NCBI GenBank assembly: GCA_030448005.1
Contig: JAUJNT010000001.1
Coordinates: 443,602 to 507,601, forward strand
Direction: 5' to 3'
Length of the DNA stretch: 64,000 bases
Source: Thermoleophilaceae bacterium
GTDB lineage: Bacteria; Actinomycetota; Thermoleophilia; Solirubrobacterales; Thermoleophilaceae
Each line of letters starts with the position of its first letter. Positions within the stretch are counted from its first letter, which is position 1. The notes beneath the pieces are model-generated. The model did not search any database. It was not told the origin of the DNA and worked only from the letters and a program-made list of their open reading frames with translations. A program made the translations under genes and the position numbers. Positions 33,715-42,440 of the stretch are shown here, in pieces.

Positions 33715-34623
33715 TCAGATCCCTTGGTTGCGCGCCTCGTCGAGGTGCTCCAGCGCGCGCGGGTCGAGCGCCTCGTCGAACTTGCGGGCAAAGTGCTTGC
33801 CCGAGGAGAGCAGGCCTTCCACATCCTCCGCTCGGAAGGTGCGGGGGTGCGGTGAGCCCTCCTCGAAGCCGAGCAGTCGCGGCGCCGGTCCCACGCTGAT
33901 CGAGGGGTCGTTGACGAGCACCGTGGCGAACAGCGACTCGCTCGGAATGATCGTGCGGCGGTAGTGGCTCATCACGGATGTGCGCGTGCGGGCGAAGTCG
34001 AGTACCGCCCTCACGGCCCGGCGCTCTAGTGTCAGCCAGTCCGAGGACACGTAGCAGCGCAGGCCGGGACCGAACGGATGCCGCGGTGGCTTGACGCCCA
34101 GGCGCATGCCGAGGCCCATTGGCAGCTCGCGGAGATAGGCGCGGGATCCGAGAGCGCGCCCGAGGACCGTCGCGAGCGGCCGAGGTGGCGCGTAGTGGCG
34201 GTAGCGGTAGCGCAGGTAGAACTCCCGTTGAGGGGGCGGCGGCTCCGCGGACAGGTCGAGCTGCCAGTGGTCTCCGAGCAGCGCTCGGTGAGGGCTTTCT
34301 CGCAGGTGGCGCTCGAAATCCGGAAGCGGGCGCAGCGGATAGTCCTGCCCGGAGAGCAGCGCCACCCAGTCGGGGTCGACCTCCTCGGACAGCTCGGACA
34401 GGGCTCGCAAGAGCATCTCGGTGTATGCCACGTTGCCCCATTCCACGACGAGCCCGTAGCTAACGAAGTGACCGCCAGCCTCCTCGAGCGCCGCCACGTC
34501 AAGCGGCTCGCGACGCTGATCGTGATGCACGAGGACGTACGTCTCGTCACCTTCCCGCAGCGCCCGCACCAGCCGGAGCACCTGGCCGGGGCTTCGGTGG
34601 GAGACGACCAGGAAGGCGATCAC
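33715..34623 (-). CDS. Core-2/I-branching-type glycosyltransferase (GT14-like)
   Basis: The 302-residue product starts at GTG 34623 with VIAFLVVSHRSPGQVLRLV. It has the motifs of the GT14 (branch) family: YVLVHHDQR, WVALLSGQDYPLRPL, IIPSESLFATVLVN and a terminal HFARKFDEALD. Eukaryotic members add GlcNAc in beta-1,6 linkage; bacterial members modify envelope or extracellular glycans, with acceptor unknown. There is no signal peptide, so it is cytoplasmic or peripheral. The next gene is a methyltransferase on the same strand, but no glycan operon is evident. Confidence 0.82.
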   Translation of the reverse strand: MIAFLVVSHRSPGQVLRLVRALREGDETYVLVHHDQRREPLDVAALEEAGGHFVSYGLVVEWGNVAYTEMLLRALSELSEEVDPDWVALLSGQDYPLRPLPDFERHLRESPHRALLGDHWQLDLSAEPPPPQREFYLRYRYRHYAPPRPLATVLGRALGSRAYLRELPMGLGMRLGVKPPRHPFGPGLRCYVSSDWLTLERRAVRAVLDFARTRTSVMSHYRRTIIPSESLFATVLVNDPSISVGPAPRLLGFEEGSPHPRTFRAEDVEGLLSSGKHFARKFDEALDPRALEHLDEARNQGI

Positions 34624-34746
34624 GTGCGCGGCCAGGCTAGCGCGGTCCCGGCGCCCACGGCGCGCCGGAAGGTCGCAAAGTTACGCGCCCTCGGTGAGCC
34701 CTCCGCCCGAGCTCTGTTCCTGGTGGGCCCCCCGGGCGCCCGCCGC

Positions 34747-35538
34747 TCAGGCGAGCGGCAGGTCCCGATGCTTCTCGGCCACCATCGCCACGTAGTGCAG
34801 CGGCTCACCGTCGATCGACAGCCGGTGGCGATAGCGATGCTTTGCTCCGAGCTCCATCGTGCCGTCATCGAGCGCGCGGCGAACCAGCCGGGAGAACCCG
34901 CTGCTCTCATCTCGGGCGATGAAGTCCTCCTTGATCGTGAAGGCGATCAGGCCACCGGGCTCCACGAGGTTGTAGGCCGCGACGAACGCCTCGGGCGGTA
35001 TGTCTCCGAAACCGAGGGCGGCCACGGTGATCAGGCAGTTGAAGCGCCGCGCCTCGAGCGCGCGCCGCGCGGCGGGCGGGATGTCGGTGAGGTCGAGCAC
35101 GAGGTAATCGTCGTAGACGCCGGGCCGGTCGCGCTCGGTGGCCTCGGCTGCGGCTTCGATGATGTCGACGCCCACGATGGTCGTGACCCCGAGCGACTGC
35201 AGCCGCTCCCCGACCATTCCGTTGCCGGCGCCCACGTCGAGGACCGTCAGGTCCGAGCTGTGGCGCCCGGTGTTGCGAAGGTGCTCGCAGAGCAGCTCCG
35301 CCACCATCCGCGGGGAGTCGCACTTCAGCCCCTCGTAGAAGATCTGCTCGTAGAGCCCCGGCAGGGCGTAGATCTCGGCGTAGTCGTGGAAGCGGATACG
35401 GCGCGCGTCCCCGTCGACCTGTACTTCGCACCACTCCTGATCTTGGTCGTGGTCCGTTCCATCCGGAAAGTGGATCTCGTAGCGCTCGACCTCGCTGAGC
35501 GCGCCCGGCGGGGAACCCTCCATTCCATCGTCGCTCAT
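34747..35538 (-). CDS. Class I SAM-dependent methyltransferase
   Basis: ATG 35538 is preceded by AGGAGG, which fixes the start. The 263-residue product has the SAM-binding motif I VLDVGAGNGMVGERL, an acidic motif II (VGVDI) and a motif IV region (DDYLVLDLTDIPP). The N-terminal 90 residues include YALPGLYEQIFYEGLKCDSP, a pattern seen in bacterial small-molecule methyltransferases. Substrate is unknown. The gene is divergent from the DUF2071 gene; the two start regions lie close together. Confidence 0.8.
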   Translation of the reverse strand: MSDDGMEGSPPGALSEVERYEIHFPDGTDHDQDQEWCEVQVDGDARRIRFHDYAEIYALPGLYEQIFYEGLKCDSPRMVAELLCEHLRNTGRHSSDLTVLDVGAGNGMVGERLQSLGVTTIVGVDIIEAAAEATERDRPGVYDDYLVLDLTDIPPAARRALEARRFNCLITVAALGFGDIPPEAFVAAYNLVEPGGLIAFTIKEDFIARDESSGFSRLVRRALDDGTMELGAKHRYRHRLSIDGEPLHYVAMVAEKHRDLPLA

Positions 35539-35653
35539 GCCCCTCCTGGTGGTCATGACGGCGCCGGGGCGCGTCGGTTTCTCCTGCTCCAGCGGCCATT
35601 CATCATACGCTGCCCGGTTGTTTGAGGCAGGCCCGACGGGAGATCCACGCCTC

Positions 35654-36439
35654 ATGAGGAGCAGTGCATCCCCATTGATGGGTCCCCAGCGCCTGCTCGA
35701 GGAACGAGATCACCGCCCTTGGGCGCTGCCCCGGCGCCACTGGCTGATCGGCCAGACGTGGGAGACCTTGCTCTTCGCGCACTGGCGCCTGCCCCTGCAT
35801 GCACTTCGCTCGCTCGTCCCAACCGAGCTACCGATCGACACGTTCGACGGCAGCGCCTGGCTCGGAGTCACGCCCTTTCGGGTTGCAACCCACCGCCTCC
35901 GGGGCACCCCGCACATCCCGACGCTGGCCTCGTTTCCCGAGGTGAACGTGCGCACCTACACCACGGTCGAGGACAAGCCCGGGATCTACTTCCTGAGCCT
36001 CGACGCCGCGAGCAGGCTCGCGGTCGCGTCCGCCCGGCGCGTCTACCGGCTTCCGTACTTTCACGCCCGCATGCAGCGGCACCGCCGGCAGGGGACGATC
36101 GAGTTTCACAGCCAGCGCGTGTCAAGTGACGGTCCGCCGGCGAACCTCCATCTGGACTACCGGCCGACCGGTCCACCGCAGCCCGCCGCGCCCGGATCAC
36201 TAGAGGCCTTCCTCGCCGAGCGCTACTGCCTGTACACCCTCGATGAGCGCCGACGGATACTTCGATCCGACATCCACCACCCTCCGTGGCCGATGCAGAG
36301 CGCCGAGGCGGACTGGCGGCGCAACTCCATGGCCGCGGGGCTCGGCCTCGCGCTCCCGGACGGCGAGGCGCTTCTTCACTTCTCCGCGCGACAGGACGTC
36401 CTCATCTGGCCGCCGAGCGTTCTGGGCGGCTCTACCTGA
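35654..36439 (+). CDS. DUF2071 (YqjF-like) family protein
   Basis: The product (about 261 residues) has the family signature RPWALPRRHWLIGQTWETL, then LLFAHWRLPLHALRSLVPTE and the VNVRTYTTVEDKPGIYFLSL segment. DUF2071 has an acetoacetate-decarboxylase-like fold; its activity is unknown. Two starts are possible, ATG 35654 and ATG 35678; neither has a clear ribosome binding site. The frame is open further upstream, but that part has no family similarity. Confidence 0.78.
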   Translation: MRSSASPLMGPQRLLEERDHRPWALPRRHWLIGQTWETLLFAHWRLPLHALRSLVPTELPIDTFDGSAWLGVTPFRVATHRLRGTPHIPTLASFPEVNVRTYTTVEDKPGIYFLSLDAASRLAVASARRVYRLPYFHARMQRHRRQGTIEFHSQRVSSDGPPANLHLDYRPTGPPQPAAPGSLEAFLAERYCLYTLDERRRILRSDIHHPPWPMQSAEADWRRNSMAAGLGLALPDGEALLHFSARQDVLIWPPSVLGGST

Positions 36440-36578
36440 ACGAAGTGCTCGGGCCTGGCCAGCCGCCGGTTCGAGCCGCGGGGCCGGCTGATCTACGAGC
36501 CTGAGCGTTCACCAGCGCTTTACAGGGCGGTCACCAGCGCTTAGCAGGCGGGCGGGCGCCGCGGTCGACCATCTCCCC

Positions 36579-36800
36579 ATGACAGAGACAAGGACAGAGA
36601 AGCTGCGCCGATCCGCGGCGCTCGCATTCATGGCGCTCGTGACCAGTTGCTTGCTGGCCCTCGCGCTCAGCCAGTCGGAACGAGGCGCGGCTGGTCTCCC
36701 GAGCGTGGTGGTGTACGCCTTCGCCGCCGGTTTCGGCCTGGAGTTCGTGGGCTCGGCCTGGAGCGGGGCGCGCGGTCAGCCGGACGGCGCCCGGCGGTAG
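36579..36800 (+). CDS. Small membrane protein, unknown function
   Basis: The 73-residue product has two hydrophobic stretches (AALAFMALVTSCLLALAL and SVVVYAFAAGFGLEFVGSA) separated by a short charged loop, and basic ends. No motif identifies a family and the ribosome binding site is poor. Coding potential is supported only by GC3 bias and the hydrophobic pattern. It converges on the DUF2294 gene. Confidence 0.4.
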   Translation: MTETRTEKLRRSAALAFMALVTSCLLALALSQSERGAAGLPSVVVYAFAAGFGLEFVGSAWSGARGQPDGARR

Positions 36801-36825
36801 GCATCGCGGGTTGTGCCCGGGCTGC

Positions 36826-37311
36826 CTATCCGCCGCTTGAGGACGGCTGGTCGAGCGCGGCCTCGTCGGTGGCCACCCCCCGCTCGGAATCCTCGAGCTG
36901 ACCCTCGGCCGTGGCCTCGATGGCATCGCCGCTTCCATGGGAGTCGAAGACGAACATCTCCACCACCACGTCCGGCTCGAACATGATCTGGGACTGGTAG
37001 GTGAGGATCTTGCGGCCGGTCAGCTCCTCCATCTTGCCGGTCAGACGCTCGGTCATCGCGTTCTCGAAGAGCTGGCGAAACTGCCGCACCTGGTCGGGGT
37101 GCCCGAAGTCGAGCATGGTCTTCTCCGCGGTGGTCATGCCGCCGCGCATGACGATGATGAGCATGTCGTCGAGCATGTAGGACTTCGCCTTCGTGGGTCC
37201 CTTGCCGAAGAACTCCTTCTGGGCGCGGACCATCTCGTTGGAGATGCGCGCAAGGAGGGCGCCACCGTCTTCCCCGGCTGCTTCTCCCTGCGGCGGGTCG
37301 TGCTCGGCCAC
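36826..37311 (-). CDS. DUF2294 domain protein
   Basis: The 161-residue product starts at GTG 37311. The segment ISNEMVRAQKEFFGKGPTKA, then MLIIVMRGGMTTAEKTM and FENAMTERLTGKMEELTGR, is typical of the DUF2294 family, which is found widely in bacteria and has no established function. No membrane segment is present and the C-terminus is acidic. It stands alone between two plus-strand genes. Confidence 0.8.
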   Translation of the reverse strand: MAEHDPPQGEAAGEDGGALLARISNEMVRAQKEFFGKGPTKAKSYMLDDMLIIVMRGGMTTAEKTMLDFGHPDQVRQFRQLFENAMTERLTGKMEELTGRKILTYQSQIMFEPDVVVEMFVFDSHGSGDAIEATAEGQLEDSERGVATDEAALDQPSSSGG

Positions 37312-37474
37312 CGCCGGACCTTAGCGCGAGGCTCTGGTTGGATGCGCGCGGCCTCGTCGGCCGCGGACGAGTGAAACGCCGTCGAGTGCACCTTGCACCG
37401 CCTGCGGGGTAGGGATCGACGATTGGCGGCCGCTCCTCGGGGTATACCCGCCATCAACCAATGGGAGGGGACCG

Positions 37475-37966
37475 ATGGCGCAGTTGACGCAGCTCGAGAG
37501 CAAGTTGGCAGAGGTGATGGGTCTGGCGCAGGCGGCGCAGAAGGCCACGGCCAGGGTGAGCAAGCTCGTTGAGGATAAGGAGGTCGCCCAGACGCTCGAG
37601 CGCATGGGCGAGGAGTCGGCTGAGACAGAGGAGCGGTGTGCCCGCCTCGGGGATGAGCTCGACGGAAAGAAGACGGCGCTCTCGAAGAAGGCCCGCGAGA
37701 CCCGCTCAGAGGCCGAGCAGATGATGAAGACCTACCTCTCAGGCGACGCCGACGCGCTCGACGGCCTCGAGTTCCTGATCATGACCGAGGCCGGAGAGCT
37801 CGGTCACGTCGACATCGTCCAGACCCTCAACAAGCGGGCGAAGAACCCTCAGATCAGGGAGCTCGTCAAGTGGGTGCAGCCAATCCAGAAGCGCCATGTG
37901 CAGCAGATCAGACAGGCAGCGCTCAAGCTGGCGGCTGAGGAGGACCCGAACGAGCCGGCGGACTAG
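37475..37966 (+). CDS. All-helical, possibly ferritin-like protein, unknown function
   Basis: ATG 37475 follows GGGAGGGG at a good distance, so the start is firm. The 163-residue product is predicted to be almost entirely alpha-helical: a Glu/Lys-rich first half (coiled-coil-like) and a second half LEFLIMTEAGELGHVDIV with E and H spaced as in ferritin-like or DUF892-type helical bundles. I do not recognise a defined family. There is no signal peptide. Confidence 0.65.
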   Translation: MAQLTQLESKLAEVMGLAQAAQKATARVSKLVEDKEVAQTLERMGEESAETEERCARLGDELDGKKTALSKKARETRSEAEQMMKTYLSGDADALDGLEFLIMTEAGELGHVDIVQTLNKRAKNPQIRELVKWVQPIQKRHVQQIRQAALKLAAEEDPNEPAD

Positions 37967-38193
37967 CTGGATAGAGCTCGGCGCACGGCGCGGCCTTCGG
38001 CGCGGTCCAGGCCGCACCCTGGTCGCCCTGGCTCAGTGGGGCGCCGGCACTCGTGGTCGTCATTAGGCGCCCGGCGTCCCGCGCCTCCTTGCTACGTACG
38101 AGCGAGCAGGCGGGCCAGCCCCCGCCCGATTCGGACGAAGGCTGGACACCTAGATTCTCCGCCGACAAGTGCGGTCGGCTCTTGCAGCGGGCC

Positions 38194-39024
38194 CTAGTCG
38201 ACGACCACGCCGCTCCGGCACTTGGCGCTGCCGGAAAAGGTCAACCGGTCGACGAACACCGCCGAGTCGAACTGGCGGTCGCCCTGATCGAAGATCGACA
38301 GGTAGAGGCGATGCTTGCCGGATGGCACCTTCGTCGAGGCCCGCAGCACTCGCGTTGCACCGTCGTAGGTAGTCCCCTTGGCGTTCGCCTTGGTCACCGT
38401 CGAATCGCCTGCCGCGTTCACCGTGATGAAGTTCCCCTTCGAGTCGAACGCGAAGTTGCGCGGCGCGTTGATCCTCGGGCTCTCAAACGAGGTCGTGCCC
38501 CACGTCGTCTCGTCGATCTCCGCGATGAAGCCGTCGTTGAACTCCTGATTGAGGAACTCGGGGAACTCCTCGGTCAGAAAGCGGAAGCGGAACGAGAGGC
38601 AGTTTCGGCCCTTCGGCACCTGCAAATTGAAGCGAAAGATCGTCACATCGCGCGCGCCCCGGATGCCCGGCCCGCCGGCGACCTGGCCCGAGCTGCCCGA
38701 GCTGTTCTTGTTGTCGGCGAGGAAGACGTTGCCCGTGCTCATGATCATGAACGAGTTGCCGCTGCGAGGAAACTCGGCGAGCCGCTTGGTCGATCTGCCG
38801 ACGACGCGGCCGTACGGCGGACGCGCCGCGAACACTGCCGTTGGGCTGTCCTTCCTTGACGCTACCGAGCGGGCAAGCTCCGTGGCCTCCTGGCGGCTCT
38901 CGCGCTGCGCGCCCGCCGTGATCCGGCCCCCTGACTGTCCCTCCGCGACTCCGATGGCCCCGATGAGCACCACGGCGAGCGCGCCTCCTGCGAGCTCCAG
39001 ACTCCGCCTCTGCGAGCGCCTCAT
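38194..39024 (-). CDS. Exported choice-of-anchor L domain protein
   Basis: The product of about 276 residues has a signal segment (LAGGALAVVLIGAIGVAEG) and then a domain with SFRFRFLTEEFPEFLNQEF and NDGFIAEIDE. This is the hallmark of the choice-of-anchor L domain of secreted bacterial proteins, followed by HRLYLSIFDQGDRQFDSAVF. These proteins are usually extracellular adhesion or matrix-type proteins. No sorting signal was recognised. Two starts compete, ATG 39042 and ATG 39024; the second has AGGGGTGGA directly upstream. Confidence 0.75.
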   Translation of the reverse strand: MRRSQRRSLELAGGALAVVLIGAIGVAEGQSGGRITAGAQRESRQEATELARSVASRKDSPTAVFAARPPYGRVVGRSTKRLAEFPRSGNSFMIMSTGNVFLADNKNSSGSSGQVAGGPGIRGARDVTIFRFNLQVPKGRNCLSFRFRFLTEEFPEFLNQEFNDGFIAEIDETTWGTTSFESPRINAPRNFAFDSKGNFITVNAAGDSTVTKANAKGTTYDGATRVLRASTKVPSGKHRLYLSIFDQGDRQFDSAVFVDRLTFSGSAKCRSGVVVD

Positions 39025-39246
39025 TCCACCCCTGCCTTTCATTTGGAGCGGGGACCCCATTGACCCCCTCAGCCTGCGTAACACGCAGAGTGGCCGTGAG
39101 TTGCGAGCGGTACAGAGGAGTCTCATCGACGGCGTGTCTGCCGACGGCCGGGCGAGCCGGCACCCCGCGGCAGGCCGGTCCGCTCTCGTACCCGTTCCTG
39201 CCCCTGCTGGGAGCCACTGAGCGGGCGCGCTATCCAGACTCTCGGG
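39025..39246. other. Intergenic region
   Basis: No gene is seen in this 222-bp stretch between two minus-strand exported-protein genes. It must contain the promoter of the choice-of-anchor L gene. Confidence 0.4.
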
Positions 39247-40566
39247 CTAGAGCGGCGGAGGCGGCCAGGCGGCCCTGGAGAAGTGGGCCCGGTTGGCCTG
39301 GCGCGCGAGGCGGACCGCGTGCTTCAGGTAGAAGACGTTGCCGGCGGGGCCGCCGTTGCGCCCACACTGGGGGTTGCCCGCCTTCCCGTTGGAAGAGAGG
39401 CCGGGGCGCGAGATCCACAGGAACGCGTCGGCGTAGGGCGACCCGGTCTGGGTAGTCGGCCGCGTGCCCAAGCCGGCGTTGCGGGGGTTGCAGGTGGTCG
39501 CGGCTGAGCCGTACCTGCCCCACTTGCGCTTTGGCAGCGAGCCGTTCGCGTTCTCGGCGGTGTTGATCACGTAGTGCTTGCCGAGGGAGCGCGCGAGCGC
39601 GTCGCCGTAACGGCGCTCCTTGCTCGTGCGGTTGAAGTGCGTGGAGTTGAGCGCGAAGCCCCGCACGTGCTGCACGCCGGAGCGCCGCAGGTAGTTAGCC
39701 ACCTTGCTGCGCTTCAGCCACGTTGAGGAGCCGGCGTCGATGTAGACGTTCATCCCGGGGGTCGAGCCCAGTCGCTGCGCGGCGTAGGCGAGCAACGCCA
39801 GCCGGCTGGGGACCTGGCTGCGCTTCAGGCACGAGCGGCGCGCGCCCATCAGGCCGAGCGCGTCCGGCTCCAGGATGATGGTCATCTGCCGGTTCGAGGT
39901 CTTCACCCAACGGCCCCTGGGGAACGGCCTGCCCATCCAGTATTGGTATCGCTCACCCGGGTTGGGAACGAAGGTCAGCTGCGACATGCGGATGAACTCG
40001 TCGATCCATGCCTTGTACTCGTTGCCGACGCGCTTCATCCCTGCGCACGAGCCATTCACCAGGCGGCGGATGGCGACCACCGGGTAGTTGCCTACGTAGG
40101 CGTCACGGGCACCGCGGGCGAGCGGGGTCGAGCAGGAAGGTCCGCCGTACTGCGGATCATCGACGTTGGCGAAGAAGCGCTCAACATGGCGGGTCGGCAG
40201 CTCCTGGATGCCGGCGAACCACTTCGTGCCCGGGACCTCGGCGATCCTGCGGAGGTCCCTGGCGTAGCGAGGGTTGCGGCGCACCGCATACCAAGGGTTG
40301 TACCTGGCGGCCGAAGACTGGTGGCTTGCCTCACAGTCCATGAAGAGCCGCTTGCCCTTGAGCGGGTTCGGAGAGCCGGGGTCGACCGGAGGCGGCGGGG
40401 GCGGCGGTGGTGGTGGCGGCGGCGGCGGCGGCGGGCACAGCCGCACGAGCGGAACGCTGCAGAGCGGGTTCTGCTGCTGGGCGCTCGCCTGTGGCGCAAA
40501 TGCCAGGAGGGCGGCGACGCTGGCGGCAAGGGCTGTGAGGATGCGTGTGGGATGAGTTGGGTTCAT
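39247..40566 (-). CDS. Exported glycoside hydrolase family 6-like (cellulase-type) protein
   Basis: The product of about 439 residues starts at ATG 40566 with a signal peptide (LTALAASVAALLAFAPQASA) and a polyproline linker of about 16 residues. The catalytic-type domain shows MTIILEPDALGLMG, NVYIDAGSSTWLKR, GFALNSTHF, YVINTAENANGS and TCNPRNAGLG, which match GH6 endoglucanase/cellobiohydrolase motifs. GH6 enzymes cleave beta-1,4-glucan with inversion. No cellulose-binding module is seen. No Shine-Dalgarno sequence is obvious, so the start is provisional. It suggests secreted polysaccharide degradation. Confidence 0.8.
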   Translation of the reverse strand: MNPTHPTRILTALAASVAALLAFAPQASAQQQNPLCSVPLVRLCPPPPPPPPPPPPPPPPVDPGSPNPLKGKRLFMDCEASHQSSAARYNPWYAVRRNPRYARDLRRIAEVPGTKWFAGIQELPTRHVERFFANVDDPQYGGPSCSTPLARGARDAYVGNYPVVAIRRLVNGSCAGMKRVGNEYKAWIDEFIRMSQLTFVPNPGERYQYWMGRPFPRGRWVKTSNRQMTIILEPDALGLMGARRSCLKRSQVPSRLALLAYAAQRLGSTPGMNVYIDAGSSTWLKRSKVANYLRRSGVQHVRGFALNSTHFNRTSKERRYGDALARSLGKHYVINTAENANGSLPKRKWGRYGSAATTCNPRNAGLGTRPTTQTGSPYADAFLWISRPGLSSNGKAGNPQCGRNGGPAGNVFYLKHAVRLARQANRAHFSRAAWPPPPL

Positions 40567-40785
40567 GATGGTGGTGAACTTGACCGCCGGTATGGCTCGT
40601 CCCGCTCCCCGACTACATCGGCCGGACCCCGAGGTTCCTTGATAGCCCTCCGCCTCCATGGACGTCTGGTCGAACCAAGCGGACTTCCACGGGCGCGCAT
40701 CGTGGTCACGGGGCGGGCGGTCGGGGCACGGGTCCGAGAGCCTGCCGTCAGCTGCGAGGATAGCTTCGGACGCGATGCCGATGGG
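40567..40785. other. Intergenic region upstream of the GH6 gene
   Basis: No gene is seen in this 219-bp gap. It holds the GH6 promoter on the minus strand and the end of the DUF2243 gene. Confidence 0.35.
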
Positions 40786-41277
40786 CTAGCCGACCGTGGC
40801 CTGAGCTGGCGAGTCCCCCGTTGTCTTGCCGGCCCGAGCCATCGCCCCGCCGATGGCGAGTAGACCGAGCGCAAATACCAGGAAGCCGATGTCCCAGCCG
40901 ACGGGCCCACCGAGATCGTCGCGAATGTGGTGCAGCCTGAAGATGAAGTGGTTAGCGCTGTCGAGGAGGTTGAATATTCCCCAACCGGCGATCAGGCCCC
41001 CGACGTGAGCGCGCCATGGGGGCGCAAGCTCGCCGCGCCGCCACGCCCTCACTGCCGCAAACGAACCGGCCACCGTGACGATCCACGTGACCGCGTGAAA
41101 GATGCCGTCCGCGAGCGTGTTGTCCTCGAGGCCGGCGACGCCCGACGTGGGACAGCAACCCTGGCTCGACACCATGTGGTGCCACTGGAGGATCTGGTGG
41201 AAGACGATGCCGTCGATGAACCCGCCGAACCCGCTTCCAAGCAGCACGCTCGGCAAGATCGTCGGGCTGCGCCGCAT
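40786..41277 (-). CDS. DUF2243 family membrane protein
   Basis: The 163-residue product starts at ATG 41277 (MRRSPTILPSVLLG) and has the family signature GFGGFIDGIVFHQILQWHHM followed by four predicted membrane helices. Conserved His residues (FHQILQWHH, HFIFRLHHI) could bind a metal. The family is common in bacteria and of unknown function. The frame is open for about 52 codons upstream, but that part is outside the family. Confidence 0.8.
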   Translation of the reverse strand: MRRSPTILPSVLLGSGFGGFIDGIVFHQILQWHHMVSSQGCCPTSGVAGLEDNTLADGIFHAVTWIVTVAGSFAAVRAWRRGELAPPWRAHVGGLIAGWGIFNLLDSANHFIFRLHHIRDDLGGPVGWDIGFLVFALGLLAIGGAMARAGKTTGDSPAQATVG

Positions 41278-41362
41278 CTCTGCTTGGGCTACCCCGCACG
41301 CGCGGCCGGAAACGGCAGCGTCGCCAAAGAGGCGCTTGGAGCCGCGCCGGAGCTGGTGGAGG

Positions 41363-42333
41363 CTAGGACAGGTTGCGCGTGAAGGTGCTCCCCTCCTCGA
41401 GCGGACGGTAGATCTGCTTGAAGTCGAAGGCATAGTCGAAGTCGTCCTTCTCGGACTCCTGGGCCCCCTTGACGTCCACGTTGTGCACGATCACCAATTC
41501 CTCGTTCAAACGCGAGGCCTGGATCAGGCAGATGCCCGACGGCGCCCAGATGCCCGAGCCGCCCCAGAAGGGCTCACCGGTCACGCCGTGGCTGCCCACG
41601 GCGTTGCAGGCAATCGTCCACACCTGGTTCGTGGCCGAGCAGGCCGGCATCACGTAGTCCCACAGCTCGCCGTAGTAGTGGTCGGTGCGCAAGTTCATGC
41701 CGGGGTAGTCACGGCCCCGGCGGCCCGCCACGACGCGATCTGCACGATGGCGTCCACCTCCTCCACCATGGAGTACTCGCGGAGCAACTCGCTGAAGAGG
41801 TAGTCGTAGCAGGTGGTGAACCCGAGCCGGCCGTGCCGGGTCTGGAGCACCAGGCGGTCGTCGCGGCCGCTCTCGGTGTATTCCTTCTCGATCCCCGGGA
41901 GGAAGACCTTGTCGTAGGTGTTCTCGTCGGCCAGGTAGTCGGAGTCACGGCCGACGGCGAACGTGCGGTTGAGAAAGCGGTCCTTCTCCTTGGCGGCGGT
42001 CAGGTTGTTGAGCACGATCGCCTCGAGGTCGCCGCCTATCAGGGGCTGCAGCTCGCTCTCGATCCAGTCGGCATGGTTCTCGGCGAGCGCTTCGGCCATG
42101 TAGGCCAGGCACTCCTCACGGTCGTCCCAGAAGTACCCCGACAGGCAGAACTCGGGGAACACGCCGATGTTCACGCCCCGCTCCTTGAAGACGCTCGCGG
42201 CCCGCAGGACTCTGTCCTTGTTTGCCTCGACGTCCGGCACCTCGGCGCGGATGTTGGCCAGGCCCACCGAGAGCTTCGACTCGTCGTCGCAGTAGCTGCG
42301 CTCCGCGATCACAAACTCGTCGACGGTCTCCAT
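41363..42333 (-). pseudogene. Nitrilase-superfamily carbon-nitrogen hydrolase, frameshifted
   Basis: The N-terminal frame (42333 to about 41710) has the catalytic Glu in VFPEFCLSGYF, the Lys in TYDKVFLPG and the nucleophilic Cys in GFTTCYDYLF. The C-terminal frame continues RDYPGMNLRTDHYYGELWDY and runs to 41363. A single-base shift near 41710-41725, inside a GC-rich GGCCCCGG stretch, separates them. The repaired protein would be about 320 residues, normal for the family, which hydrolyses amides or nitriles. All three catalytic residues lie before the break. Confidence 0.8.
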
Positions 42334-42440
42334 GGCCTCCCTCTACGTTTCAGGAACTGGTGCCTGTGGCAGATGGCGAGCATCGGCACATCTGCTGATC
42401 GTGAACTTACACGCGCGCGGCCGCCTCGGGGATCGGCCGC